NCBI GenBank assembly: GCA_002401545.1
Contig: NVTJ01000072.1
Coordinates: forward strand, 6,649 to 12,845
DNA length: 6,197 bases
Reading direction: 5' to 3'
DNA from: Alphaproteobacteria bacterium
GTDB lineage: Bacteria > Pseudomonadota > Alphaproteobacteria > Sphingomonadales > Emcibacteraceae
Shown here: in pieces, positions 1 to 5,085 of the stretch
Position numbering within the stretch: the first letter of the stretch is position 1
Layout: every line of letters starts with the position of its first letter
The notes under the pieces: model-generated
What the model was told of the DNA's origin: nothing
Databases searched by the model: none
Seen by the model: the letters and a program-made list of their open reading frames with translations, nothing else
Made by a program: the position numbers and the translations under genes

Positions 1-941
1 TTGAGGGCCTTGGAATGTTCCGCAGCGATAGCGGCCTGAAGTGCATAACGCCCCGGCAAGGCACAGGCCAAAGCACGGTCAAGATATTTAAATCCCATTG
101 AAATTGCATCACGGTTCCATAGTGTCCGGTCCTGCTCATCAAGCGGAACCATAATATCTGGTGACATTAAGCGTGCCGGAGTTCTCGCATCCGTGAATAA
201 TAGCAGCGCCAGTAATCCATAGGCTTCTTTATTGTCGGGCACCAGTTCAACGAGCCTCAAAGACAGCCGAATTGCTTCAGTCACCAAATCCGACCTGCGA
301 GCGACTTCGCCCCGACTGGCCAAATAGCCCTCGTTGAAAATTAGATAGATAACCACGAAGACCTGATCGAGCCGATTTTCAATGTCGTCCGCCGCCGGCA
401 ATTTGACAGGAATGCCAGCACCCCGAATTTTTCGCTTTGCACGCAATAGACGTGTGCGCACCGCCTCATCATGGGCAAAAAAAACGGCAGAGATCTCCTT
501 GGGGGGCAGACCCGCGACCGTCCGTAACGTCAACATGACCTGATCCGTCACGGCAATAGCCGGATGACAGCATAGAAAAATGAGTGCCAATTCGTCATCT
601 TTCACCACGGCATCCCTATATTCAACCTCTTGATTTTGTACTATTGGCTGATCAAGATAGACCAATCGCTTTAGAGCGTCCTTTCGGGTGCGGCTTGCAC
701 GAGCAGCATCAATAAATCGATGTTTTGCCGCCTTGCGTATCCATGCGCCGATATTATCCGGAACACCATTGCGCCTCCAATATGTTAGCGCCGATGCAAA
801 GGCATCCTGCACGCAATCCTCTGCTATCTGAAGATCACCCGACAGCCGAAGGAGGAAGCTTACAGAACGCCCCCACTCTGCCTTGTAAGCATCATTTATT
901 CGGCGCTTAACAATCTTTTTTGACGTCAGGAAAATCGTCAT
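1..941 (-). CDS. ECF RNA polymerase sigma factor, ECF42/DUF6596 type (3' end cut by window edge)
   Basis: A sigma factor that would direct RNA polymerase to a dedicated promoter set. I translated it by hand from the ATG at 941-939: 313 full codons are open to the window edge with no stop. Region 2 is at residues about 18-90 (DCVQDAF at 42-48, GAWIRKAAKHRFIDAAR at 65-81). Region 4 is at about 117-175 (LPPKEIS at 145-151, VRTRLLRAKRKI at 161-172). A C-terminal extension follows from about 190 (FNEGYLASRG at 202-211, then a helical LVELVPDNKEAYGLLALLL stretch). That layout is the ECF42/DUF6596 family, whose members carry a TPR-like C-terminal domain in place of a separate anti-sigma factor. Family members are about 400 residues, so roughly 100 are missing. 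The gene starts 15 bp after the DGPF/YCII gene, the classic ECF42 partner, so the two are co-transcribed. The ribosome site is weak (TAGG about 8 nt upstream), which suggests coupling to the upstream gene. Targets cannot be read from this window. Confidence 0.9.
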   Translation of the reverse strand, partial: MTIFLTSKKIVKRRINDAYKAEWGRSVSFLLRLSGDLQIAEDCVQDAFASALTYWRRNGVPDNIGAWIRKAAKHRFIDAARASRTRKDALKRLVYLDQPIVQNQEVEYRDAVVKDDELALIFLCCHPAIAVTDQVMLTLRTVAGLPPKEISAVFFAHDEAVRTRLLRAKRKIRGAGIPVKLPAADDIENRLDQVFVVIYLIFNEGYLASRGEVARRSDLVTEAIRLSLRLVELVPDNKEAYGLLALLLFTDARTPARLMSPDIMVPLDEQDRTLWNRDAISMGFKYLDRALACALPGRYALQAAIAAEHSKAL

Positions 942-956
942 ATTAACCTATTAGCT

Positions 957-1313
957 TTATGAAAAATCCACCGAGGGCCGAATCTCGATAGCGCCAAACC
1001 CCCTATCAACTAGGGGAACCTTCGAAGCCCATTTGATCGCCTCGTCCAGATTATCCACCTCAACAAGATACCAACCAAGAATGACCTCCTTGGTCTCGGC
1101 AAATGGTCCGTCATGCAACTTCACATCATCGCCTTCTTTGCGAACGGTCGTGGCAACTTCTGGTGGCTGAACCGGTTCGCCGCCCCTGTGAATTCCGGCC
1201 TTCGCAGCCTGTTCATTCCACGCTCCAAATTCAGCAGCATAGCTTTTCCATTCATCCGTACCGAAGGCAGGCTCTGCGCCGGGTCTGGCAACTAAAAAGT
1301 AAGTATATTTCAT
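957..1313 (-). CDS. DGPF-domain YCII-related protein, partner of the ECF sigma factor
   Basis: A 118-residue protein of the YCII-related (DGPF) superfamily. These are small ferredoxin-like-fold proteins of mostly unknown biochemical role that sit next to ECF42 sigma factors in many bacteria. The name motif DGPF is at residues 68-71, followed by AETKEVILGWYLVEVDNLDE, a family hallmark. The N-terminal strand MKYTYFLVARPG also fits. I chose the ATG at 1313 over upstream in-frame ATGs (to 1370) because AGGAGA lies 8 nt before it and the family begins with this strand; the longer reading adds 19 unconserved residues. The sigma gene follows after 15 bp, so the two form a transcriptional pair. Whether the protein senses a ligand for the sigma factor or is simply part of its regulon is unknown. 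It is distinct from the second YCII-like protein at 3451-3768, which lacks DGPF. Confidence 0.9.
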   Translation of the reverse strand: MKYTYFLVARPGAEPAFGTDEWKSYAAEFGAWNEQAAKAGIHRGGEPVQPPEVATTVRKEGDDVKLHDGPFAETKEVILGWYLVEVDNLDEAIKWASKVPLVDRGFGAIEIRPSVDFS

Positions 1314-1345
1314 GATAAAATTTCTCCTGATTTTGTAAGTATCCC

Positions 1346-1363
1346 ACCTGAATGTTGTCAGGT
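1346..1363. promoter_or_regulatory. Perfect inverted repeat upstream of the DGPF-sigma pair
   Basis: ACCTGA and TCAGGT are perfect 6-bp arms around a 6-bp centre, 33 bp before the DGPF start codon in the 105 bp gap after the SRPBCC gene. On the minus strand TGAACC also occurs twice, 16 bp apart (1382-1377 and 1366-1361), with the second copy overlapping the repeat. This could be a regulator site or part of a promoter for the DGPF-sigma pair. I found no TGTCGA, the -35 motif I recall for ECF42 promoters, in this gap. The link to a particular regulator is speculative. Confidence 0.3.
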
Positions 1364-1407
1364 TCATCATTAAGACGGTTCAGCCACCACAAGTGCGTCA
1401 CTTTATG

Positions 1408-1425
1408 AAAAAGCGTTTTTACGCT
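1408..1425 (-). terminator. Weak hairpin plus T-tract at the end of the SRPBCC gene
   Basis: On the minus strand AGCG pairs with CGCT around a 6-nt loop that contains the TAA stop of the SRPBCC gene, and four T residues follow. The stem is only 4 bp, so it is at best a leaky terminator. If active it would partly separate the cupin-ArsR-SRPBCC transcript from the DGPF-sigma pair. Confidence 0.25.
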
Positions 1426-1844
1426 ATCGCAGCACGCAGGCTGGTCAGATGCTTGTCCCAACCTTCATCAAGGCGCATAAGCAGGCCCGTTGCCACATCA
1501 CCTTCTGCCGCGCAGATCCCCTCATGTCTCAAGGATAGCTTGGTGCCGCCGTGTGCTTCCTCCAATGTCCAGGTTACGGTTGTCATCGCACCGCCCAATG
1601 GTTTGATGGTAAAGCTGTAGACAAGACGAGATGGCTTATCCATCTCAAGAACCGTCCCCCAGCATAATTTGGTTACGGAGCCGTCATCGGCTTTCTGGAT
1701 CAATGCATATTCCTGATTTTCAACCAAATCTGATTCAGCAGGTTGAAACCATAATGCCAGCTTTTCCTTTTCTGTGAGAAATGCCCAAACGGTCTCCCGT
1801 GATGCGTTGAAGAAGACGGATTTGGTGATTGTTGCATTAGTCAT
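1419..1844 (-). CDS. SRPBCC (AHSA1/START-like) family protein
   Basis: A 141-residue single-domain protein of the SRPBCC superfamily, AHSA1-like branch, with a helix-grip fold enclosing a hydrophobic pocket that binds small lipophilic ligands in characterised relatives. Visible signatures are the N-terminal strand and helix SVFFNASRETVWAFLTEKEKLALWF (residues 9-33, split here only in description), the central strands ending in SRLVYSF (72-78), the TTVTWTLEE strand (87-95) and a long C-terminal helix GLLMRLDEGWDKHLTSLRAAI. No signal peptide, so cytoplasmic. The start is supported by AAGGA 8-9 nt upstream. It overlaps the end of the ArsR gene by 8 bp, so the two are probably translationally coupled; ArsR-SRPBCC pairs are a very common bacterial arrangement. 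The ligand is not predictable from sequence. The DGPF and sigma genes follow after about 105 bp. Confidence 0.9.
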   Translation of the reverse strand: MTNATITKSVFFNASRETVWAFLTEKEKLALWFQPAESDLVENQEYALIQKADDGSVTKLCWGTVLEMDKPSRLVYSFTIKPLGGAMTTVTWTLEEAHGGTKLSLRHEGICAAEGDVATGLLMRLDEGWDKHLTSLRAAIA

Positions 1845-2181
1845 TGTTATTTTCCTTAGCGTTTATATCATCATTTTCAATTGCATTTTTCAGGGCAACA
1901 AGTTTGTTGTCCCAGAATTGATTGAAGTAGTTAAGCCATTCGGACGCAGATTTCATGCCCAAAGGCTCGAGCCGGTTTATGCGCTCACGTCCGCTGGAGC
2001 GTACCGATATCAGCCTGCCTTCTTCGAGGATGGTGAGATGTTTCTTGATCGCGCCTCTGGTCATATCGAAACAATCAGAGACTTCGCCGATCGTCATGTC
2101 CGCCCGGCTCAAATGCAGGAGGATTTGGCGCCGGGTCGGATCGGCCAGGGCCCTGAACGCCCCCTGCTCTGCCGCCATCAT
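1837..2181 (-). CDS. ArsR-family winged-helix transcriptional regulator
   Basis: A 114-residue winged-helix regulator. The N-terminal FRALADPTRRQILLHL (residues 9-24) is the typical ArsR helix pair, the recognition helix lies around MTRGAIKKHLTILEEGRLI (40-58), and the wing is VRSSGRERINRLEP (60-73). I see no ELCVCDL-type metal site and only one cysteine (C37), so it belongs with the non-metal ArsR group that accompanies SRPBCC genes. It likely represses its own operon, relieved by an unknown signal. The ATG at 2181 forms an ATGA overlap with the stop of the cupin gene; a second ATG follows immediately and either could be used. There is no good ribosome site ahead, consistent with coupling to cupin translation. 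Its 3' end overlaps the SRPBCC gene by 8 bp. Confidence 0.92.
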   Translation of the reverse strand: MMAAEQGAFRALADPTRRQILLHLSRADMTIGEVSDCFDMTRGAIKKHLTILEEGRLISVRSSGRERINRLEPLGMKSASEWLNYFNQFWDNKLVALKNAIENDDINAKENNND

Positions 2182-2624
2182 TGTCCAACGGGCAAGAAAT
2201 CAAACTTGCCGTCCTGATAAAGAAATGTGACGCAATCCACAGCGGATACACATTTGCTGATATGCGCCAGCCCAGCCGGAATTTTATAATAGGAGCCAGC
2301 CGCCAATTCGACTTCCGTAGAGGGGTCAGCTCCTATCGCAAGGTTGGTAATGGTCCCACTCACAACCATCCCATACATATTTGCCGATTTCACATGGGCG
2401 GGGCTTATAAGACCCGCCGGTAGCCTGACTATGGCCATATAAGATTCATTAAAACGATCACCCTGCAATGGCGCAAAGCCTACGCCTTCTTTGGTCGTCT
2501 CCCAATGCAATTGAGAGGATGGCATGTTAATGATTTGGCCATTATCCGCGGCAAATGTGCCTGTGGTTAAAATGCTGGCTGAGACAGCGCATATAATGCT
2601 AGTGGTCAATTTTGAAAGTCGCAT
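2178..2624 (-). CDS. Secreted small cupin-domain protein
   Basis: A 148-residue protein with a clear N-terminal signal: RLSK, a hydrophobic stretch LTTSIICAVSASILTTG, and a likely signal peptidase I cut after TFA at residue 25. The mature part is a single cupin barrel. Motif 2 reads GSYYKIPAGLAH (110-121), which matches G-x5-P-x-G-x2-H. Motif 1 is degenerate, keeping H77 but not the second His or the Glu, so metal binding is doubtful or altered. Two cysteines, C125 and C131, sit close together near the C-terminus and could form a disulfide in the periplasm. The start has AAGGGA upstream at good spacing. It is the first gene of the operon downstream of the twin operator and overlaps arsR by ATGA. 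DUF4437-like cupins are the nearest group I can name; substrate unknown. Confidence 0.85.
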   Translation of the reverse strand: MRLSKLTTSIICAVSASILTTGTFAADNGQIINMPSSQLHWETTKEGVGFAPLQGDRFNESYMAIVRLPAGLISPAHVKSANMYGMVVSGTITNLAIGADPSTEVELAAGSYYKIPAGLAHISKCVSAVDCVTFLYQDGKFDFLPVGQ

Positions 2625-2639
2625 ATCATTCCCTTTGCA

Positions 2640-2653
2640 ATACCTTTTGGTAT
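2640..2653. promoter_or_regulatory. Operator-like palindrome O1 (probable TetR site, over the start point)
   Basis: A perfect palindrome ATACC-TTTT-GGTAT ending 16 bp before the cupin start codon. Together with the related site at 2665-2678 it also forms a 13-bp perfect inverted repeat (2639-2651 against 2667-2679). The predicted transcription start of the cupin operon falls at about 2652, so a bound protein would block initiation. That the upstream tetR product binds here is inference from adjacency and from the size and symmetry of the site. Confidence 0.6.
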
Positions 2654-2658
2654 CATAA

Positions 2659-2686
2659 TAAATAGCACCAAAAGGTATTATGTCAA
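2659..2686 (-). promoter_or_regulatory. Sigma-70-type promoter of the cupin operon
   Basis: On the minus strand a perfect TTGACA -35 lies at 2686-2681. A -10 candidate TATTTA lies at 2664-2659 with a 16 bp spacer; TTTATT at 2662-2657 with an 18 bp spacer is an alternative. The start would be about 2652, giving a short leader to the cupin ATG at 2624. The spacer contains operator-like site O2 and the start point lies on O1, a geometry typical of a repressed promoter. Confidence 0.6.
2665..2678. promoter_or_regulatory. Operator-like palindrome O2 (probable TetR site, in the promoter spacer)
   Basis: GCACC-AAAA-GGTAT shares the ACC-N4-GGT core (2667-2676) and the 5-bp right half with O1. It is centred 25 bp from O1 and lies between the -35 and -10 elements. 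The left half differs at two positions (GC in place of AT), so it may be the weaker site. Confidence 0.55.
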
Positions 2687-2729
2687 GGGGGTTTTATGAT
2701 TTTACTCATCCTCAGCACAAATACTGTAC

Positions 2730-3317
2730 TTATTTCATAGTCATCTCACTGGCTGTGTGATGAGCCGCGACCCGCACTTCTTCGGCCAAAGTGGAATCAG
2801 GCAATGTCCGCGCCAGGACCATCCCGCCAACGCATAGTGCGGCGAGTGACAAAGCCTTTTGCCGCGACCTGGGCGTTTGTCCTTCGAGGCCACTTTCAAA
2901 CAGCCAAACCATTGCCTCCAGGAGTTCCTGATAGGATGACTGCACTTCGGGATTGGACCGGGCAACATCCGATGGCAAGGCAATCATCGGGCATTGACCA
3001 TCCAGATCACCAAGATGTTCGGACGACAGATAACCCTGTATCATCTGACGGGCCATGTCCGGGCTGGGTTTTGTCGGGTCAACACCGGCATCGGCACGCC
3101 ATTCTGCACCGCGTCCCATCAGGAAGCTGGAAACAGCAGCGCCAAACAGGGCCTCCTTGCTTTTGAAGTGATTGTAAAATCCGCCACGCGTAAGCCCCGC
3201 CTTTTCCATCACCATATCAATGGTGACATCCTGGAACCCATGCCGGTTAAAAAGGATACGTGCGGATTCCACAATTTTCGCCCGGGTGCTTTGTTTATGT
3301 TCACTGCTATATGGCAT
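2730..3317 (-). CDS. TetR/AcrR-family transcriptional regulator
   Basis: A 195-residue TetR-type repressor. The N-terminal helix-turn-helix is textbook: TRAKIVESARILFNRHGF (11-28), VTIDMVMEKAGLTRGGFYNHF (31-51) and KSKEALF (52-58). The C-terminal ligand domain has the GQCPMIALPSDVARSNPEVQ segment (107-126), found in a common TetR subgroup; C109 inside it and C162 are the two cysteines. I chose the ATG at 3317 because AGGAG sits 7 nt upstream and homologues begin close to the HTH; the longer reading from 3341 includes that ribosome site as codons. The gene ends 105 bp before the cupin operon and its product most likely acts on the two palindromes there. No ACC-N4-GGT site is seen in its own upstream gap, so it is probably not autoregulated through the same motif. 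The ligand is unknown. Confidence 0.92.
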   Translation of the reverse strand: MPYSSEHKQSTRAKIVESARILFNRHGFQDVTIDMVMEKAGLTRGGFYNHFKSKEALFGAAVSSFLMGRGAEWRADAGVDPTKPSPDMARQMIQGYLSSEHLGDLDGQCPMIALPSDVARSNPEVQSSYQELLEAMVWLFESGLEGQTPRSRQKALSLAALCVGGMVLARTLPDSTLAEEVRVAAHHTASEMTMK

Positions 3318-3450
3318 CCAAAATCTCCTGATTTCCAACAATCTATCAGAAATCTAAAAAATGTTCTTTAACATATATAGATGCGTGCAATAAATAGGAT
3401 AATTCTAATAAATTATTATTCGGAATACTCACTAAAAAAGGAAAACACAT
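3318..3450. promoter_or_regulatory. Divergent AT-rich intergenic region between tetR and the second YCII-like gene
   Basis: This 133 bp gap must hold both divergent promoters. Plausible but weak elements are TATATA (about 3373-3379) as a -10 for tetR, with a poor -35 17 bp away, and TTTAAC (3367-3372) with ATAAAT (3390-3395), spacer 17, for the plus-strand gene. A perfect TAATAA-A-TTATTA palindrome lies at 3406-3418 and GATTTC/GAAATC arms at 3330-3335 and 3349-3354. All are in AT-rich sequence where chance matches are likely. The tetR operator motif is absent. Confidence 0.35.
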
Positions 3451-3768
3451 ATGAAAAAATTCATCTTCGCCTATCACGGCGGCCACCAATTCGAAACGCA
3501 AGAAGAAGGAGCAGCACATATGGTTAAATGGCAAGCCTGGAGCACAGGTCTTGGGGACGCGGTTGTTGATCCGGGTATGCCGGTTGCCCAGTCAAAAACC
3601 GTCAGTGCCGATGGCGTAACCGATGACGGCGGACCAAACCCCCTGTCTGGCATTACCATTCTTCAAGCCGAAACGATGGAAGAGGTTTTGGAAATGGCAA
3701 AAGCCTGCCCCCATATTGATATCGGCGGTACCATAGAAGTGGCGGAAGCGATGGATATGAAGATGTAA
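3451..3768 (+). CDS. YCII-like (YciI family) small protein
   Basis: A 105-residue protein resembling the YciI/YCII-related family: an initial strand MKKFIFAYHGG, a helix through EEGAAHMVKWQAWSTGLGDAVVD (split by description, residues 18-40), the PGMP turn (41-44), SKTVSADG (48-55) and the closing strand-helix LSGITILQAETMEEVLEMAKACP (65-87). It lacks the DGPF motif of the protein at 957-1313 and belongs to a different YCII subgroup. No signal peptide or membrane segment, so cytoplasmic. The start has AAAAAGGAAAA about 7 nt upstream. It is transcribed divergently from tetR, so tetR could influence it, though no matching operator is visible. Function of this subgroup is unknown; some YciI proteins have been proposed as enzymes or stress-linked accessory proteins. 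Confidence 0.85.
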   Translation: MKKFIFAYHGGHQFETQEEGAAHMVKWQAWSTGLGDAVVDPGMPVAQSKTVSADGVTDDGGPNPLSGITILQAETMEEVLEMAKACPHIDIGGTIEVAEAMDMKM

Positions 3769-3786
3769 GTCTTCGGATCAATGATA

Positions 3787-3821
3787 CCTGTCACCCCTAA
3801 TACATCAATTGGGGTGACGGG
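3787..3821 (+). terminator. Strong hairpin after the YCII-like gene, without T-tract
   Basis: CCTGTCACCCC pairs with GGGGTGACGGG (one G-U) to give an 11-bp stem around a 13-nt loop, 18 bp after the stop codon. No T-run follows on either strand, so it is not a canonical intrinsic terminator. It may still slow polymerase, protect the 3' end of the upstream mRNA or serve as a protein site. It divides the YCII gene from the EVE operon. Confidence 0.4.
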
Positions 3822-3869
3822 CTACAGAAACCATAAGAATGCAACAATAATATTACGGGAAGAACGTCT

Positions 3870-4286
3870 ATGTCACACTGGTTGATTCCAGCAAACACAA
3901 AATTTTATGATGTTTTTTCTGCTTTTAAACAGGATGAAACCTATTGGCCTGTGAATGCGAGAATATCCTCCGGTGATATTGTATATATATACTTGGCGGC
4001 ACCTTATAAACAGGTCGGTTTTATCTGTAACGTCTTAACCACGGATTATAATATGGATGAGATCATTGATAGCGTTCTACCATTCATAAAGGGTGAAGCG
4101 AGCAAAGGTGGACCATCAAAACCATTTATGAAACTTAAAACCGTTCAATCCATCCCTATTAATGAAAATAGTGTTCTGTCTCCTAAAAACCTTAAACAAA
4201 ACGGGTTGAACGGCATGTTAATGGGGGCGCGAAAACTGGAAAATAACCCTGAGCTTTTAAATTATATTGAGAAGAATTTATCATGA
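3870..4286 (+). CDS. EVE-domain-like protein
   Basis: A 138-residue protein that I read as EVE/PUA-like. It opens with HWLIPANTKFYDVFSAFKQ (3-21), close to the WLIPANPKxYD start of EVE-type proteins. SSGDIVYIYLAAPYKQVGFICNVLT (33-57) is the family's signature segment, where a GD-VYIY strand meets a second strand lining the pocket. Later PFMKLKTVQSIP (85-96) and LKQNGLNGMLMGARKL (108-123) also fit. EVE domains recognise modified DNA or RNA bases and often accompany nucleases or restriction enzymes; none is visible here. A GGGAAG ribosome site lies about 8 nt ahead of the ATG. Its TGA overlaps the next ATG (ATGA), so it leads a coupled three-gene operon. The sequence is AT-rich compared with the left half of the window. 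Domain assignment is by eye. Confidence 0.7.
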   Translation: MSHWLIPANTKFYDVFSAFKQDETYWPVNARISSGDIVYIYLAAPYKQVGFICNVLTTDYNMDEIIDSVLPFIKGEASKGGPSKPFMKLKTVQSIPINENSVLSPKNLKQNGLNGMLMGARKLENNPELLNYIEKNLS

Positions 4287-4594
4287 GCTACGAACAGGCC
4301 TTCAGCACAATGCTGTTAAATGACGGCGTTGAGGAATCAACAATGATGAAAACTCCCTGTTTACGATACAGGGGCAGTTTTTTGATCATGATGTTTGATA
4401 AGGAAGATGCGCTCATCATCAAAGTCTCTCCTGAAAGAGTGAATGAGTTGATTTTTTCCGGGATTGGCATGGAATTCAATTTCACCAAAAAACGCTTTAA
4501 GGAATGGGTACTCATCCCGCTGGAATTCCAAGACGACTATGAGGCCTATATCAATGAGGCGCTAATCTACGCAAAGGAAAAAGACAAAAAATGA
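4283..4594 (+). CDS. MmcQ/YjbR-like small protein
   Basis: A 103-residue protein with features of the MmcQ/YjbR (CyaY-like fold) family, or the similar TfoX N-terminal fold: an early GVEESTMMKTPCLRYRGSFL segment (15-34), a DALIIKVSPERVNELI strand-helix (42-57), and the RFKEWVLIPLEF segment (71-82) before a C-terminal helix YEAYINEALIYAKEK. YjbR-type proteins are thought to bind DNA, but few have been tested. It is coupled to the EVE-like gene by an ATGA overlap and to the membrane protein gene by another. The pairing with an EVE-like reader makes a nucleic-acid role plausible, but that is inference. The C-terminus is lysine-rich. No ribosome site is needed if reinitiation occurs. Confidence 0.65.
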   Translation: MSYEQAFSTMLLNDGVEESTMMKTPCLRYRGSFLIMMFDKEDALIIKVSPERVNELIFSGIGMEFNFTKKRFKEWVLIPLEFQDDYEAYINEALIYAKEKDKK

Positions 4595-5034
4595 CACCGA
4601 AAAACCAAGATAAAATATCTCCTTCCATTATGTTCTGGACGATTTCTATAATTGCTTTGCTGTGGTATTTAATGGATATGTCTGCTTTTTTCATGCGTAT
4701 ATCTATGTCTGATGAAATGCTTTTGGCCATGCCAGAGAATCAACGGTTACAAATTCAGAATATCCCGCTTTGGGTGAATTTTGTGTTCGCCTTCGAAGTA
4801 TTTGGCGGAACATTCGGATGTATAGGACTGTTACTTAGAAAGAAGTGGGCGTTACCCTTATTGATTATTTCCCTCCTAGGTGTACTTGCTCAGACAACGT
4901 ATATATATTTCCTCTCCAATTCAATCGCCATAATGGGAGGAATGGCGATAGTGATGCCTCTAGTCGCAATGGTGATAGGTTCTGGATTGATTATTCATGC
5001 AAAATCATCGATTTCCAAAGGGTGGCTAAGCTAA
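4591..5034 (+). CDS. Four-helix integral membrane protein (family sometimes labelled 'sugar transporter')
   Basis: A 147-residue membrane protein with four predicted helices at about residues 12-35, 59-82, 86-108 and 112-136. A soluble loop MSDEMLLAMPENQR (39-52) lies between helices 1 and 2. A RKKWALPL turn (83-90) precedes helix 3, and the C-terminus ends ISKGWLS. I recognise the pattern (MSDEML..MPE, P-W-V, FGG-G, LRKKWA-PL, KGWL) as a small conserved family often named 'sugar transporter' in automatic annotation, a name with no functional support that I know of. It is the third gene of the operon, joined by an ATGA overlap to the YjbR-like gene. No catalytic residues can be named. It might act as a small stress-related membrane protein, but this cannot be read from sequence. 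Confidence 0.8.
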   Translation: MTPKNQDKISPSIMFWTISIIALLWYLMDMSAFFMRISMSDEMLLAMPENQRLQIQNIPLWVNFVFAFEVFGGTFGCIGLLLRKKWALPLLIISLLGVLAQTTYIYFLSNSIAIMGGMAIVMPLVAMVIGSGLIIHAKSSISKGWLS

Positions 5035-5085
5035 ATTATAGAGTCATGAAATAATGAACGCCGGACAACAATAACAGGAAACGCG

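Noticed and set aside
725..910. Short plus-strand open frame inside the sigma factor gene
   Set aside because: Antisense to the well-supported region 2 of the sigma factor, with no ribosome site and no recognisable motif.
957..1370. Longer DGPF protein starting at 1370
   Set aside because: The extra 19 residues include the AGGAGA ribosome site and are not family-like; the ATG at 1313 is correctly spaced from it.
1774..2217. 147-residue plus-strand open frame across the ArsR and SRPBCC genes
   Set aside because: It is antisense to two clearly recognised genes, has no family resemblance or ribosome site, and is a frame shadow.
2730..3341. Longer TetR protein starting at 3341
   Set aside because: The ribosome site AGGAG would be inside the coding region, and the ATG at 3317 sits 7 nt from it, close to the HTH as in homologues.
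2804..3371. Two overlapping plus-strand open frames across tetR
   Set aside because: Antisense shadows of a gene with a textbook HTH.
3406..3418. Perfect TAATAA-A-TTATTA palindrome as an operator
   Set aside because: It lies in very AT-rich sequence where such palindromes arise by chance, and no second copy supports it.
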